Assembly: GCA_001414345.1 (NCBI GenBank)
Contig: LLCB01000078.1
Span: forward strand, 62,001-126,000
Length of the DNA stretch: 64,000 nt
Source of the DNA: Hymenoscyphus infarciens
Taxonomy: Eukaryota > Ascomycota > Leotiomycetes > Helotiales > Helotiaceae
Reading direction: 5' to 3'
The translations under genes and the position numbers were made by a program. Shown one piece after another: positions 47,211-60,400 of this stretch (the first letter of the stretch is position 1; each line of letters begins with the position of its first letter). The notes under the pieces were generated by a model, which was given only the letters and a program-made list of their open reading frames with translations, did not search any database and had not been told where the DNA came from.

Positions 47211-49923
47211 ATGACGACCTTGGACAGCAATTATAGCTTCGTCCCGGACACTTCCACGGGGAAGAGGCGCAGAACTTCGCTGGCCTGCAGTGCCTGCAGA
47301 ACTAGAAAGTCACGTGTATGTTACCCTCTCCAACACGTGCAGGATGCCCCCTAGGTAAGCGAAGATTGCACTGGTGCTGATCAGAGCCCCCACAGTGCGA
47401 TGGGGTTCGACCCAAATGTTCTGGTTGCGCTGAACTAGGGTTTGAATGCGTCTACGTGAATCCGGCGTCTTCCTCAAACGTCATCGTGGGGAAAGAGTAT
47501 TTGTCTGACCTGGAAAGTCGCCTGAAGGCGGTTGAGCAGGACTTGAAGGTCTTGAAATCCAAGCCAAACCGGTCTCAGCAGCACCCCAGGTTTGACGACA
47601 AGGTTGGAGATGGGTCTCATGGACAAGGAGAGGGGCCTGGCCGGCATTCGAGGAATTTACAGTCTGAGGAAGTGGAAGTGAACAGCAGCGAACTTCAAGA
47701 CTCCGTAGGCCTCGAAAATGCGACAGATGGGATGGGCGCAATGGAATTTAGCGTCGAAGAAGATTGTGGCTTTTTTGGTAATGCCTGCGATTTTGGCCGT
47801 TACATATTGCAGCAAGCTGGCTAACATTATATAGGGCCGTCCTCGAATATTGCGTTTACGCGTCATGTCTCACGAGCTATGGCTCGTATGAATCCGTCAG
47901 TTTCTCTTACCGGGCCCAGCGAAAGCCCAGGCATACCTCTCGATAATGCTGTCATCAGTATTTCTCGGCCCTCATCACCGCCAGCGAGAACCCGGGCGTC
48001 GAGATCAACTGCCATAATCTCGAATCGAGACAATGTTAACATATATGCCCTCCCATCAGAAGCATCAACACGAGGCCTTATCACTCGATATTTCAAAGAC
48101 ACAGGCCTCCTCTTCCCCTATATTGACGAGCAAGCGTTTCTGGATACATATAACGAGGTCAACGCTAATGGCTTCGCCAAAATTAGACGGACGTGGCTAG
48201 GGCTGTTGAACATGATCATGGCCATGGCAACAAGCACTACTATCGATACCGGCTGGAGTGCGGAAAAGCGGGCACGCGACTCCGAGGTATATCATCAGCG
48301 TGCTGCGGGATTGTGCGAAAAACAAATTACGCGCGGCACAAGTCTTGAGACTGGTAAGTCCGGCTCATAGAGTCTGACACCTGCTAACGATATAAGTTCA
48401 ATACCTTCTTTTAACAGGTCAGTATCTGCAAGGTACGCAGCGGTCGGTGGAAGCGTGGACTGTGCATGGCCTTGCTGTGAAAGCTGCCCTCCAACTTGGG
48501 TTACACTCGACTGCAGCTTCTAGTCGCTTCTCTTTCTCGGACCGAGAATTTCGAAAGCGGACCTGGTATGGATGTGTTGTGCTTGACCGCACACTCAGTA
48601 TGACTTTTGGTAGACCGGCTACGATTCCGGACAACTACATCCGGATATCACTTCCCCACAGCCTAGGACCGGAGGGAATTAGTGGCAGGCAAGACTTGTC
48701 GACTGACCTCAATCATGAAACCAGTGTAGCTTTCTTTAATGCTACCATGTAAGAATGCTACAAATACTGTAGATGTACGGAGACCAGATGTACTAATAAG
48801 AAGTGGACAGAACTCTTTACAAGATTATGTGGAACGTTATAGATCAGTTATACGGTAGCAATATTGGTTGTGACAATCAGGCCACCACTTTGGACACCGT
48901 ATCACAATTGTTCCTCATCGAACAGCAACTTGGTGAATGGGAGCGTCAACTACTACCATCTCTAAGACTATCTCCCACCAACAACCCGATTTACCAGCCG
49001 AACTTGTCCGAATATATCCCATCCTCTCTTGACTGTTTTCCAATTATCCTCAAGCTCCGCCACAATAATCTCCGTATCCTCCTTCATCGCCCCATATTAG
49101 TCAAGCTCCTCGACATCCTAGGTAAGGCACCAGTTGGTTCTGATGTCCAGGAAGCAAATTTGATACAACAACTCGGCAGTAACAGTGTCCAGATCTGTGT
49201 GCAGTCATCTGTGGAAATCATTGCCATCGTCCGAACTATCGTACTAGGCAAGGATGAGCACAGATCTCGGCTAGGGGCATGGTGGTTCAGTTTGTATTAT
49301 ACTTTCAATGCCGCGCTTGTTGTCTTCGCTTCGTTCCTTGTTCTGAAAGATCGAAAAACAAATGGAGCTATGCCGCTCCTGCTAGCAGTGTCTGAGCACG
49401 ACTTGCACAGGTCGCTTGTTGATGCGGCGGTGGCGTTGCGGCGCATGGACTACGAGAACAGGATGGTGGATAGGTGTGCTCTGTACCTGGAGCGGCTTGC
49501 AAGTGTGTCAGAGGCCCTGAGTGAGTCTCCCCATTTTATTTTCTTGCTCGGTGCTCTTCGCAAGAAATTTGACTGTTCAATTTTCCTCCCTTTGGTCAAC
49601 CATCAACCACAGCCGACTGACAGATTTCCAAAGCTACATCTAACCTTGCCGTCCCAGCATTGACAGACACGTTCAGTGAGACCTCGACGTCGGGCAATTA
49701 TTCAATGTATCCGGATGGTCAGGTTTTCGGGTCCGAGCCCGGAATCATGAATGCTTCACTGTTGGGCATGGATTTGGGAGAATTCATGCTTGAAGGGGAT
49801 CTTGAGTTTTTGAATCGGATTACGTATGCGCAGCAGGCTCAAGGCATGAATAAAGTGGATGGAGTTGATATGGGGGTTGGTGGGAGTGGGCAAGTTGATA
49901 GCGGAGGGACATTACTGCTATGA
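47211..49923 (+). CDS. Zn2Cys6 fungal transcription factor, likely cluster regulator
   Basis: Six exons are inferred: 47211-47315, 47396-47777, 47835-48353, 48397-48748, 48811-49520 and 49658-49923, giving 742 residues. The binuclear zinc cluster is perfect, C-x2-C-x6-C-x6-C-x2-C-x6-C (residues 26-53), with intron 1 falling just before the third Cys. A Leu/Val-rich linker/coiled coil follows (YLSDLESRLKAVEQDLKVLK). The middle-homology (Fungal_trans) region runs from LITRYFKDTGLLFPYIDEQA through RFSFSDREFRKRTWYGCVVL and FGRPATIPDNYI. The last exon ends with an acidic, Leu/Met-rich segment (MDLGEFMLEGDLEFLNR), a likely activation domain. Being the last gene of the cluster it is the natural pathway-specific activator; direct evidence is lacking. 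Confidence 0.9.
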
Positions 49924-50229
49924 TGTATAATTCAACCAAAGCCGTAATGTTTGCAGCATTTTAATCTGCACATTCGGATGCAAGTCAAGCAGTTTGGAGA
50001 CTTGGAACATACGTCGGTATCAGTCAGTGCGACGACGGAGTCCGTTGAAGATTTCGACCTCATTACAACCACTATCGACAAGAAACATTTTTTTCCTTTA
50101 TGTCATAACCTCACCCCGATATCGGCTTTCTGTTCCGTGCATGTATGCTGTACCTATTTCTCACAGTATAAGGGCCTGTTTGGCTCGCATAAATTATTTA
50201 AATATATACATCGATATTTGACGAGATGT
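49924..50229. other. 3' flank and transition to AT-rich DNA
   Basis: Ordinary composition up to about 50225, then an abrupt change to AT-rich, CA/TG-poor DNA. No gene is seen. Confidence 0.5.
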
Positions 50230-53200
50230 CCTAAATAGTAACCTCGTATAAGTTAGTATATATTATTAATTATTTCTTAATTTATTAAGTAATTGTTTAG
50301 CTCGTAGTATATATATTAGTATATATTCTAGAGTATTTATCGCTATATTAATAATTAATATTAGTAGATTTTAGTCTCTTTACTAAATAATCGTCTTACT
50401 ACTACTAGAGCTATTTAGTATTATATTACCTTATATAAAGTAATAAATCTTTCTCTCTTTTCTCTCTTCTTCTTTTCTCTCTCTTACTTATATCTAATAA
50501 ATTCTTTAATATACCTAACTAAAAGCCTACTAAAAAGGCTAAAAAGAAGGCTTAACTTATAATATCTCTAAATTCGTCTAAATCGCTAGATAATATCTAA
50601 ATACGAAGAAGCCTTTAAAGTACTAAAGACTAGGCTACTTATAATTTAAACCTTATACTACTTTAACTCTAATTATAATACGAAGAAGCCTTTAAAGTAC
50701 TAAGGACTAGGCTACTTATAATTTAAACCTTATACTACTTTAACTCTAATTATAATACGAAGCTAGAAATAGACTTCTTAGAAGAAGTAATAGTAGGTAT
50801 ATTCTTATAATAGTATAATAGCTTTTAATACCTTATTAGGTTCTACTTACACGTTCTAGTTAGCTATAAATCGAACTAGGAGATCTATAATAAAGAGCTA
50901 TCTACTATTATAAAAGCTTTTAAGAAATAGTACTCTAAGCTTATATTATATTAGAAGTATATTAACGTATATTTAAACTATAGATTATTAGAATACTTTA
51001 TAATAACTAAGCTACTTATAGCTAAGTAAGTCTAATAAATAGAGTTTTTATTAGACTTTAACTTTTAGATTTAATTTATATCTAAAAAGAGTAATTAAAA
51101 AGTAGATATATTAATCTAATATAAATAAGACTTAAAAATCTATAATTAAGCTAAGTTAGATAGCTACTTATATACTCTTTTAGGATCTAATTATTTAGAC
51201 TCTTAAATTAATACTAAACTTACTTAGACCTTTTTATAAGAATAGTCTATATCTTTTAATATAATTTAGTTAAATATTATTTTAGAAATAAGTTTAAATA
51301 TAATTTAAAAGTTAAAAGAAGATAACTTATATTCTTTTTAGAAAGAACGTTATAAACTTCTAGATAAATACTACCTTTTATTAAATAATTTACTACTCTT
51401 TAAGAATTAACTTTATATTTAAAAGAATATTAAACATTATATAAAACTAATTTAAGAAGTCTATAACTAAGTATTTAGTACTTACTTAAGTATAAAAAGA
51501 ATATACTAGTTATTAGTATAATACTACTACTAGGCTAGAATGTTTTTAAACTATAAGAGGTATATAGCGAATTACTAAGCTTATAGATATTCCTATTCTT
51601 AATAAACTAAGTAATAAGGCTTTCTTTACTCTTTACTTATATCTAACTATTTTATATAATATTTATATATAAACTTTAAATTATTCCTAAAAGATAAACA
51701 TAGATTTAATACTATATTAGTATTTATTAACTAACTTAGAAAGGATTTAGTATTAATACTCTACTACTTAACTATAGACGCTAAAAGACTAGCTAAACTC
51801 TTTATTTAATAGATTTACTATTTTAGCTACTACTCTATATCTAATTAAAGATCTTAATTTATATTATTATTTTAAACTAAATTTTATTAAATAATTAGTA
51901 TTAAGCTTAAGCTTAGTATTATCTACTATAAATAGATAGATAGATAGATAGAGATAATAAACTAATATATTAATTAGAGACTAAGGCTCTTTATAACCTA
52001 CTATTAAGATAACTAGAGCTAATTAATCTCTTTAATAAATAGAGTATAAATAACACTTCTATACTTATATATTAGTATAGTTCAACTCTTTATTAACTTA
52101 AGTTTAGACTTAACCTAAGAACTTTATAGAACTAGAATATACTAAAGACTTTAATTCTCTAAGAATAACTTAACTATAATAAAGTAATAAAAGTAGTCTA
52201 ACGTATATACTCTACTTAAAGAATAGCTAAAGATAATATAGAAAAAGCTTAGTAAAGAATAGAGAATAGTATAAATTAGTACTAAAGAGCTATTAACTAA
52301 GATATTAAAGATAAAGTCTACTTATTAACTAAGAATCTTAAGATAAATCGTCTTAGCTAAAAGCTTACTAAATAGTAGATAGAACTTTTTAAAATACTAG
52401 ATTATATAAGATCCTTTTATAGACTAGAACTTCTAAAAGGATTATTAATTTATAATGTTTTTACTCTTAATATACTTTTAAAAGACCTAAATACCTCTCT
52501 ACTAAGATAAGAGGCTTTAGAGCTCTTACTAGATATTATTAAAGGTACTTAAGAATAGAAGGTATAAGAAATACTTAGTAGTAGACTTTTTAGAAGATAG
52601 CTATAATACTAAGTAAAATAGATTAGATATAATTCAAATTCTACTTAGTATTCTATAAACAATTTTTAGAGTTTACTATATTATCTAAGAGACTTTTATA
52701 CTAAATATCTAGAAGAGCTAGGACTATCTTAACTTCTATCTATATAGATTAATATAAGAATTAGATAAGAATTAGGTAAAAGAGTTAATTTATAAAACTC
52801 TATTAATACTCTTTAATTCTAGTTACTCTTAATAAGGAACTTATAATAAAAACCTAAGATAAAACACTAACTAGTAGAAATATATAAAGTTAATAAAGTA
52901 AAGAACTAAGACTAAGTTACTACTAAAACAAGGCTTACGTTACCTCTCCTTTCTCTAAGTTATTATTCTTATTCTTACTCTTCTAAGTATAAGAAGCCTA
53001 AATTAGCTCTTTCTCTATCTTCTTCTTATAAGAGCGCTTCTTATCTTAGTAACTTTCTATAATAGGCTTAGAAAGAGACGCTTATAAACTCTTTAGATAA
53101 GCCTTAAAGAGGACCTAAACCTAGTTTTAGATAGAGGTCTTACTCTCTATAGTACTATATAAGAACTATTAAATATTAGTAACTAAAACCTCTCTAATAA

Positions 53201-53633
53201 GTAAGAGGTACTTATAGTAACCTTAGTATAAAGTACTTAAGTCTTCTTTAAAAGAGCGAACTATATCTCTAAACTATTCTTTAGTACCTCTATACTAGTA
53301 ATAACTAATACCTTATCTAAGGCTTTAGTAGCCTTCTTAATCTCCTTCTTCTTCTTCTTAAGCTTAAGCTTACTAAACTCCTTCTTTATAAACTATAGTA
53401 ACTATCTAAGTTAGAATAGATTTAGTATATATTTAGAATTAAACTTACTAGAATATATATAGTATTCTACTCTATATAGTACTTATACTTCTTTAACTTA
53501 GTCTTTTTAAAAGTATATATATAATCTTTATTCTAAGATTTTACTTAAAGATACTAAATATAGTAGACTCGGTAAGTAGCTAGAAGTGTACTAGAAGGAT
53601 ATAGAAGGTATTTTACTATATTAGATTAGCTCT
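50230..53633. other. RIP-mutated AT-rich block, elements unresolved
   Basis: Over 3.4 kb the sequence is dominated by TA, TT and AA steps, with CA and TG almost missing while CT, AG and CG persist. This is the signature of RIP acting on CpA. Every frame is full of stops. The block was presumably one or more transposable elements, but I could not identify terminal repeats or protein motifs here with confidence. Confidence 0.7.
50601..50762. repeat. 77-bp tandem duplication within RIP DNA
   Basis: The word ATACGAAG recurs at 50601, 50678 and 50755, a period of 77. The two full units differ at one visible position (AAAGAC against AAGGAC). Confidence 0.92.
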
Positions 53634-53638
53634 AAATT

Positions 53639-53822
53639 TATAATAGTCCCGATTCAAGACTATAGCAGTTCTGGTTTCAGACCTGTCACGTGACTCCTCA
53701 CCGCCTAGTAGAATCCTATATATTAGTATTATTCAGAGCTATCTTCGCTCTTTACTTTTAGTTTTCGCGTTAATAACTACGAATAGACTACTTCTCTACT
53801 CTACTTCTGTCTTATTATTATA
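53639..53822 (+). repeat. Left LTR of the TRIM-like element
   Basis: 184 bp, aligned over its whole length with 54605-54788. Differences are mainly C to T and G to A in the right copy. Confidence 0.85.
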
Positions 53823-53939
53823 TTAAACTAAAGGTCTCTTTTTAAATATATTAGGCTCTTAATCTTAGCTCTATTCTAGCCTTCTTATCGCCGACTCTAC
53901 GACTAAAGTAGACCTCTCGCTAGTAACTCTTAAATCGAC

Positions 53940-54036
53940 ACTAAGCTTAAGACTCTCTTCTAGTATCTTCGGATCTCTCTCTCTAGTATCTTCGGATCTC
54001 TCTCTCTAGTGTCTACGGACCTCTCTCTCTCTCTCT
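53940..54036 (+). repeat. Tandem TCTTCGGATCTCTCTCTCTAG units
   Basis: About three units of roughly 27 bp (TCTAGTATCTTCGGATCTCT then CTC) lie inside the TRIM-like element. Confidence 0.75.
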
Positions 54037-54604
54037 TTTCTAATAGCTAGTATCTAACTACTAAATTCCGATAATAGACTCTAATATCGTATACTAGGTA
54101 TATAACTTTCACTCTCTTATTAAAAAGAAATATTAATACGCTCGCGTAATCGACGCTTCGATAAGATAGCTTATCTAGCTCGTTATTAGTTAATCTAAGC
54201 CTTCTACTAATAAGAAGAAGCCTTTCTACGCTTCGACGAGAGAAGTCTTTTAAATAGACCTTCTTACTTTTAGCTATATTATTTTCTACTAACTCTCGAA
54301 GCTCTCTTCTTCTCTTGATATTATAAAAGCTCTTAAAGCCTATACTTTAGTAATTAACAAAATCGTAGAAGTATATACTAGTCGCTTAGTAGATTATATA
54401 GATTAGTATTAGAGAGGGAATAGAGAGAGTCTTAGGCAACTCGGCGTATAGCTAGCACCTTACTACTCTTATAGAGCTAGTATCTCACGGCTACCTTAGT
54501 AGAAGGAAGAGTATAGGCTTAGACTAGTAGATATATAGATAGACAAGTATACTAGTTTCTAGAGCTATAGAGCTCGAGGGCGAGCTCTACTAAAGAGAGG
54601 GAAA

Positions 54605-54788
54605 TATAATAGTCTCGATTTAAAACTATAGTAGTTCTAGTTTCAGACCTATTATATAACTCCTCACCGCCTAGTAGAATTCTATATATTAGTATCGTTT
54701 AGAGCTATCTTCGCTCTTTATCTTTAGTTTTCGCGTTAATAACTACGAATAGACTACTTCTCTACTCTACTTCTACCTTATTAGTATA
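54605..54788 (+). repeat. Right LTR of the TRIM-like element
   Basis: 184 bp, same ends and spacing as the left LTR and immediately followed by the target duplicate AAATT. Confidence 0.85.
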
Positions 54789-54824
54789 AAATTAAGTCTA
54801 ATTAAGAGAAGAAAGACTTACTTT

Positions 54825-54828
<4 letters not shown>

Positions 54829-54855
<27 letters not shown>

Positions 54856-54862
54856 TATATAT
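54829..54862. repeat. TA dinucleotide microsatellite
   Basis: An almost uninterrupted (TA)n run of about 30 bases just right of the TRIM-like element. Confidence 0.9.
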
Positions 54863-55042
54863 TCTAGAGAATAAGTTAGTATATAAGAATATATCTAATT
54901 AGAAGGCATTCTTACTATTTATATTATTTAGATAAAAGGAAAAGAAGAAGAGAAGTTAGAATTAGAGAAAAGTCGCTTACTAATATACTACTTATAATAA
55001 TAGCTATTACTTTATAATTATTATTTATTACTTAATAATTAC

Positions 55043-55423
55043 TATAATAGCACGAAATATACACTATAGGAGAAGAGGTATATAGGAGTGCGTTCGAGAC
55101 TGAATAACGTAAGTAGATACTAGGCTCTGATATAGAAGAAAAGGAAAAACTATCCTTCTTCTATACCGAGTATAAACATCTATATATAAGAGGTCGGAGA
55201 CTACTAAGTCCTAATAAGAATAATATCCGAGTCCTTTCTAATATAGCTACTAAAACAACAAGGGCTTTAAAGCTAAATATATAAGACCTTAAAGCGAAAC
55301 ATATAACATCCGATTCTTACTCCCTTCAGCCCCTTCTATCTCATAAGTCGTAGGAGTATTAGCAGTCGTAGAGGTATCGGCAGTTTCACGAATGCCGACA
55401 ATTCAGGATAGCGTGCTATCACA
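55043..55423 (-). repeat. Solo LTR, 381 bp, family A
   Basis: Bounded by TATAATAG (55043-55050) and CTATCACA (55416-55423), flanked by the target duplication ATTAC (55038-55042 and 55424-55428). On the minus strand it aligns with the LTRs at 55921 and 62763. It retains many C/G bases (for example around 55310-55400), so it looks younger or less RIP-mutated than its relatives. Confidence 0.88.
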
Positions 55424-55428
55424 ATTAC

Positions 55429-55915
55429 TATTATAATATATAATAATAGTAAGAATATAATAACTCTATAGTAGTATACTACTTTCTATCTAATAGCTAA
55501 TAATTAGCTTCTCTTCTATTTATATCTATTATTATATAGTATATAATAGTAAATAAAGAGTAATTATCGCTTAAATAATAATACTACTAGCTACTAACTC
55601 TACTCTAATTACTAGATATTATAATAGTAAGATAAGTTATAATCTTTATAATAAATAGATAAATAATACTTAAGATAATCTAATACTATACTAACTATTA
55701 TATAAAGACTTAGAATAAGTCTTTTTTAAGAAAAGAGAATATAATAGTATACTATTCTAAATTACTAGTATTTATAGAACTACTAATATCTCTAATACCT
55801 TAGAGCTAAGATTATAATTAACCTAATACTTATATAATAGAAGGTATTAAAGAGATTAAGGTTTAGATATTATATCTTTAGCTTTAAAGCCTTTTATTTA
55901 GTATTAGCTATATTA
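55429..55915. other. RIP-mutated spacer between solo LTRs
   Basis: AT-rich, stop-filled DNA without identifiable ends or protein motifs. It is presumably an older element fragment. Confidence 0.5.
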
Positions 55916-55920
55916 GATAG

Positions 55921-56252
55921 TGTAATAGCTCGTTATCTAGGCTATCCTAGATAGCTAGGAGTACCTGCTATATATGAGGTTTCAGTTATAGAATTTTTTT
56001 TACTACTATTATCTTATATTATCTGTTTTAGAAAGGTTACGTAGGTTTAAGCTTTTGTATTAGCCGAGGTTATTCGGTTTTAGACTCTTTTATATAGTCT
56101 GAACCTCTTATATATAGTAGCCTACTTCTAGAGTAGAAGAGAGATAGTTTTTCCTTTTCTTCTATATTAGAGCCTAGTATCTACGTATATTATTCTATTG
56201 AACGCACTCTTATATATCTCTTTTATAGTAGTATATATTTCGTACTATTATA
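55921..56252 (+). repeat. Solo LTR, 332 bp, family A
   Basis: Begins TGTAATAG (55921) and ends CTATTATA (56245-56252). The flanking 5 bp are GATAG on both sides (55916-55920 and 56253-56257). It shares the ordered words ACCTCTTATATATA, GATAGTTTTTCCTTTTCTTC and AGCCTAGTATCTACG with the family. Confidence 0.88.
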
Positions 56253-56271
56253 GATAGAGCTTAGTTATTAT

Positions 56272-56446
56272 TATTAATAAGACTTAGTAGTTTCTAACCT
56301 CTTATATATAGATGTTTATACTTAGTATAGAAGAGAGATAGTTTTTCCGTTTCTTCTATATTAAAGCCTAGTATTTATATATATTATTCTACTAAATATA
56401 CTCCTATATACCTCTTCTATAGTAGTATATATTTTATACTATTATA
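56272..56446 (+). repeat. 5'-truncated LTR fragment, family A
   Basis: Matches the right half of the 381-bp LTR (in inverse orientation to it), from ACTTAGTAG..CCTCTTATATATAGATGTTTATAC to the terminal CTATTATA at 56439-56446. The left part of the LTR is missing. Confidence 0.75.
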
Positions 56447-56902
56447 TTACTTATAGTAGAGCTTTATATAAGCTCTTTAAAAGTAAGCTACTAATTAAGA
56501 AGATACACTAGCTTTATATATAGCTAGGCTTATATCTTCTATAAAGAGCTTCTAAATACTTATTAAGAGTAAGTATTAAGAGGTTAGTTATACTAACTCT
56601 AATAGTAAAGAGTATTCTAAATATATAGTAATATATTAAATATATAAGTAGAAGATAAGATATTATATAAAGTATATTATACTATATATATAAACTAGGT
56701 TTATAACTATAATATATTTTTAGATTAAAAACATTTTAAGTAGCTTATATTTAAAAGAGGAATACTCTATTATATATATAGAGAAAAGAGGTTATATAAT
56801 ACTTCTTTTTCTATAATAAAGGATTTATTCTATAGTTTAGATAAAGTATAAGTAGAGCTAACTAATTCAGTTAATTAATTAATTAAGTATAGAGAAAGCT
56901 TA

Positions 56903-57093
56903 TATAACAGTCCTAGTTATATACGTCACTTACGTAACTAGGTTATCTTAAGACTTTGCTAAGGCTTTGCTTAATATATATAAATAAAGCTAGAGTGTTT
57001 ATACTCTTTGCTTTTCTCTTTAGTTTAGTTTTCCTTAATATTAGATACTATTTTATAAGTACTCTCTTTATATATTTATAGAGAGCTATTATA
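56903..57093 (+). repeat. 5' LTR of the chromovirus
   Basis: 191 bp. It contains a TATATATAAATAAAG promoter-like segment, shared with the 3' copy. It keeps several C/G bases changed in the 3' LTR. Confidence 0.92.
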
Positions 57094-57419
57094 CTAAAAC
57101 TCAACACTCTCTCTTTACTTAGGAAGGCTTTTATTAATATTCTAATAATAATATATATATTTACTTATATTAAATCTACTAAATTTACTATCCTCTTCTA
57201 TAAAGCCTAACCTATTTATATTAAGTAGTAGAGTCTAGTATTCTTTTATTAGCTATATTAAGTTTTTTAAAAGTAATCGACTAACCTAAGAACTATTCTA
57301 CTCTACTTTAGAGTTAGTAGAGCTAATCTCTCTTTTCTCTTCTATTAATATTATATTCTAATCTAACTTAAGAACTTAACTTACTAAAACATATATACTA
57401 GCTATTACTATACTACTAC

Positions 57420-60400
57420 TACTACCTCCTCCTACTAAGGTAACTACTAGTTCCTTATAGTATAAGATCTCTAAATTACCTCTGTCTAACTCTACTTTAT
57501 AATAAATCCTTAAAGTAATAACCTTATTAATAAGTAAAGTTTATAAACTTAAAGTAAATACTTTAAATATAACTAGTACTTCCTATTAATATACCTCTAC
57601 TTAGCTATAAACTCTTAATATAACTTATTCCTCTTCTATAGTTCTATTATTAAAGAAGATAAGTAAGATAGCTAATTCTTACTAATTTATTATAAAAGGT
57701 AAATTTACTTATATAACCTAAGAAACTAAAATTATAATAAAGTTATCTATTAATACTAACTATTTTAAGTCTAAGGAAGTAAAGATAAATTTAATCTACT
57801 ATTATACTTTTAAAAGAGCTTAAAACTATATTTACTTAAGATATAAGTTTAATACTATAAATTAGTTTAGTAGCTATAAAGAGATATTAACTTACCTCTA
57901 AAATATTACTATTAGCCTTTATATATACTAAGAAGCTTATATCTAATATTAAGACTTTATTATATTAAAAATAAAAACTTTCTATAACTTCTATACTAAG
58001 TTCTAATAACTTATAGATAAAGCTAAAGTTCTCTAATAAGACTAGGTAGAAGACTTATAGAATAAGTTAACTCTTATATTATATTAATCTCTTATTATTA
58101 CTAAGCTTTAAGCTAAAAGAGATATAAACTCCTTTTATAACTTTATAAGTAGTATTAATAGTAACTTCTAAAATCTTACTTCTTAAAAAGTATAAGTAAT
58201 AAACTTTCCTTCTATCTTAAACTAGTATATACCTATTCTTATACCTACTAGCCCTTCTTCTTCTATAACCTCTTTTATCTCTCTTAGACGCTTTAACGTT
58301 CTTATTATAAATAATTACTTAACTCTAGGACTATTAGATAAGTACTTTAACTATAGTAAGCCTAGTTATTATATTAAGGATTATCTAAAGCTAAAGATAT
58401 ATAAGGTTAACTTTAAAGAGCTTAAAGGAGAAGATACTAGTTTAGAGTTAGAAAACAAAGAAGCTTAAAAGAAGACTCCTTTTTAAGTAAATATAAGATT
58501 AATCTTTTTAAGATTAATCTATAGTTATTAATTAATAGAAAAGTGTTTACTTTACTTAGTATAATAACTATTAATAGATTTAGTATATAAACTACTACTC
58601 TTAGTAACCTTAGAGTAAATACCTTTTCTTTTATAAATATATAACTTAGTTATAACCTTATAAAGTTTTATAGTTTAAAGACTAAAAGACTTCTTACCTC
58701 TATTAAGATTTATAAATATAATAGAGAAATTAAAAGTAAAGCTATATATTATCTCTTTTTAAATTATATCTTAAATAACTATAAATTCTTTAATATACTA
58801 TTTATTCTCTTAGACTTAAGTTTATATAATATTATCCTTAGCTAGAAGATTTTTAAGTACTTTTATATTAATATTAATATAACTTATTAAAAACTACTCT
58901 AGCTTAATAACCTTAAGCTTTACTTCTCTACCTAATAGCTAACTCCTCTCTCTTAAGACGCTATATAACTAAAAGACTCTATACTCTCTTACTAGAATAA
59001 AGCTAATATTTATAACTAAGCTATAGAAATAGATAAACAGTGCTAATAAGGTAGACGACTCTTAAAGCTTATAGATTACTTTAAAATTAATACTATAACT
59101 CTAACTAGTTATACTCTAACTATATATAGTAGAAGAGGTTATAAGTCCTTAATATAAGTATAATACTAGGTTATAAAAAAAGAACTTAAAAGTATTATTA
59201 AGAAGGTACTTATCCTAGTATACTATTAGAAACTCTTTATCTTAAAAAAGTTAGACTCTATTATTAATATTTTAGCTATTTTAGCTATAAGAATATATTA
59301 TTACTTACTCTAAAAGAATAGTAAGATATTTACTATAAGTATATACGAAATTAATACTATTATAGCTAATTAAGAGCTAGATATAGCTCTTAATATCGCT
59401 CTTCCTAATAAGTACTAAGACTTTAAAGAGGTATTTTCTAAGGCTACCTTAGACACTCTCTCGCCTTACTAATACTATAACTATAAGATTAATCTTAAAG
59501 GTTTAAATACTCTTAGATATTCCTCTCTATATAAGATGTCTATAGAAGAGTTATTAGCTATAAAGGAATATATCTTAGAGAATCTTTATAAAAGGTTTAT
59601 TAAATATAGCTAGTCTCTCTTTACTACTCCTATTCTATTTATAAAGAAAGTAGATAGAAGGCTACGTTTTTATATTAACTTCTAAAAACTTAATAATCTT
59701 ACTTAGAAGAACTACTATCTATTACCTCTAATTAATAAAACGCTTATATATATTAGTTAAGCTTATATTTTTACTAAGCTAGATATCTAATAAGCCTTCT
59801 ACTATATATAAATAGATCTAGATACTAAGGAATTAACTACCTTTTATACCTATTATAGAATATATAAGTATAAAGTCCTACTATTTAGTCTAATAAATAG
59901 CTTATCTACCTACTAGTACTATATAAACAACGTCCTATTTAACTATCTAGACGACTTTTACTCTACTTATTTAGATAATATCCTTATCTACTTATTAAAT
60001 ATTCTTAAATATAAAGAGTATATATAAAAAGTCTTTTAATATCTTAAGAATACTAGGTTATAAGTTAATATTAAGAAGTATAAGTTTAATATTAAAAAGA
60101 TAAAATATCTTAGGTTTATTATTAGTACTAATAGAATTAAAGTAGACCTTAAAAAGGTCTTAGTAGTATAGAAATAGTAAGCTTTAAAGATAGTAAAAGG
60201 CGTTTAGAGCTTCTTTAGTTTCTATAACTTCTATTAAAAGTTTATTTAGAACTATAGTATAATTATAAAGCTCTTAGTACGCTTAATATAAAATAATATA
60301 TCTTTTAATTTTAATAAGAAGTACTAGAAAGTATTCAAAGACCTAAAAGTAGTACTTACCTCTATACTAATCCTCTACTACTACTCTTCTAACCTCTCTA

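Larger units (their letters stand above)
53639..54788 (+). mobile_element. Short non-autonomous LTR retroelement (TRIM-like), 1150 bp
   Basis: Two 184-bp LTRs (53639-53822 and 54605-54788) bound a 782-bp interior with no coding capacity. Both begin TATAATAG and end with a TATA-type inverse. A purine-rich tract (AAAGAGAGGGAAA, ending 54604) directly precedes the right LTR, as expected for the polypurine tract. The 5-bp sequence AAATT flanks both sides (53634-53638 and 54789-54793). The left LTR keeps far more C/G than the right, so RIP is uneven between them. Confidence 0.85.

Noticed and set aside
50230..53633. Another Gypsy element in the first RIP block
   Set aside because: No LTR pair, target duplication or clear motif could be established by eye, so it is left unresolved.
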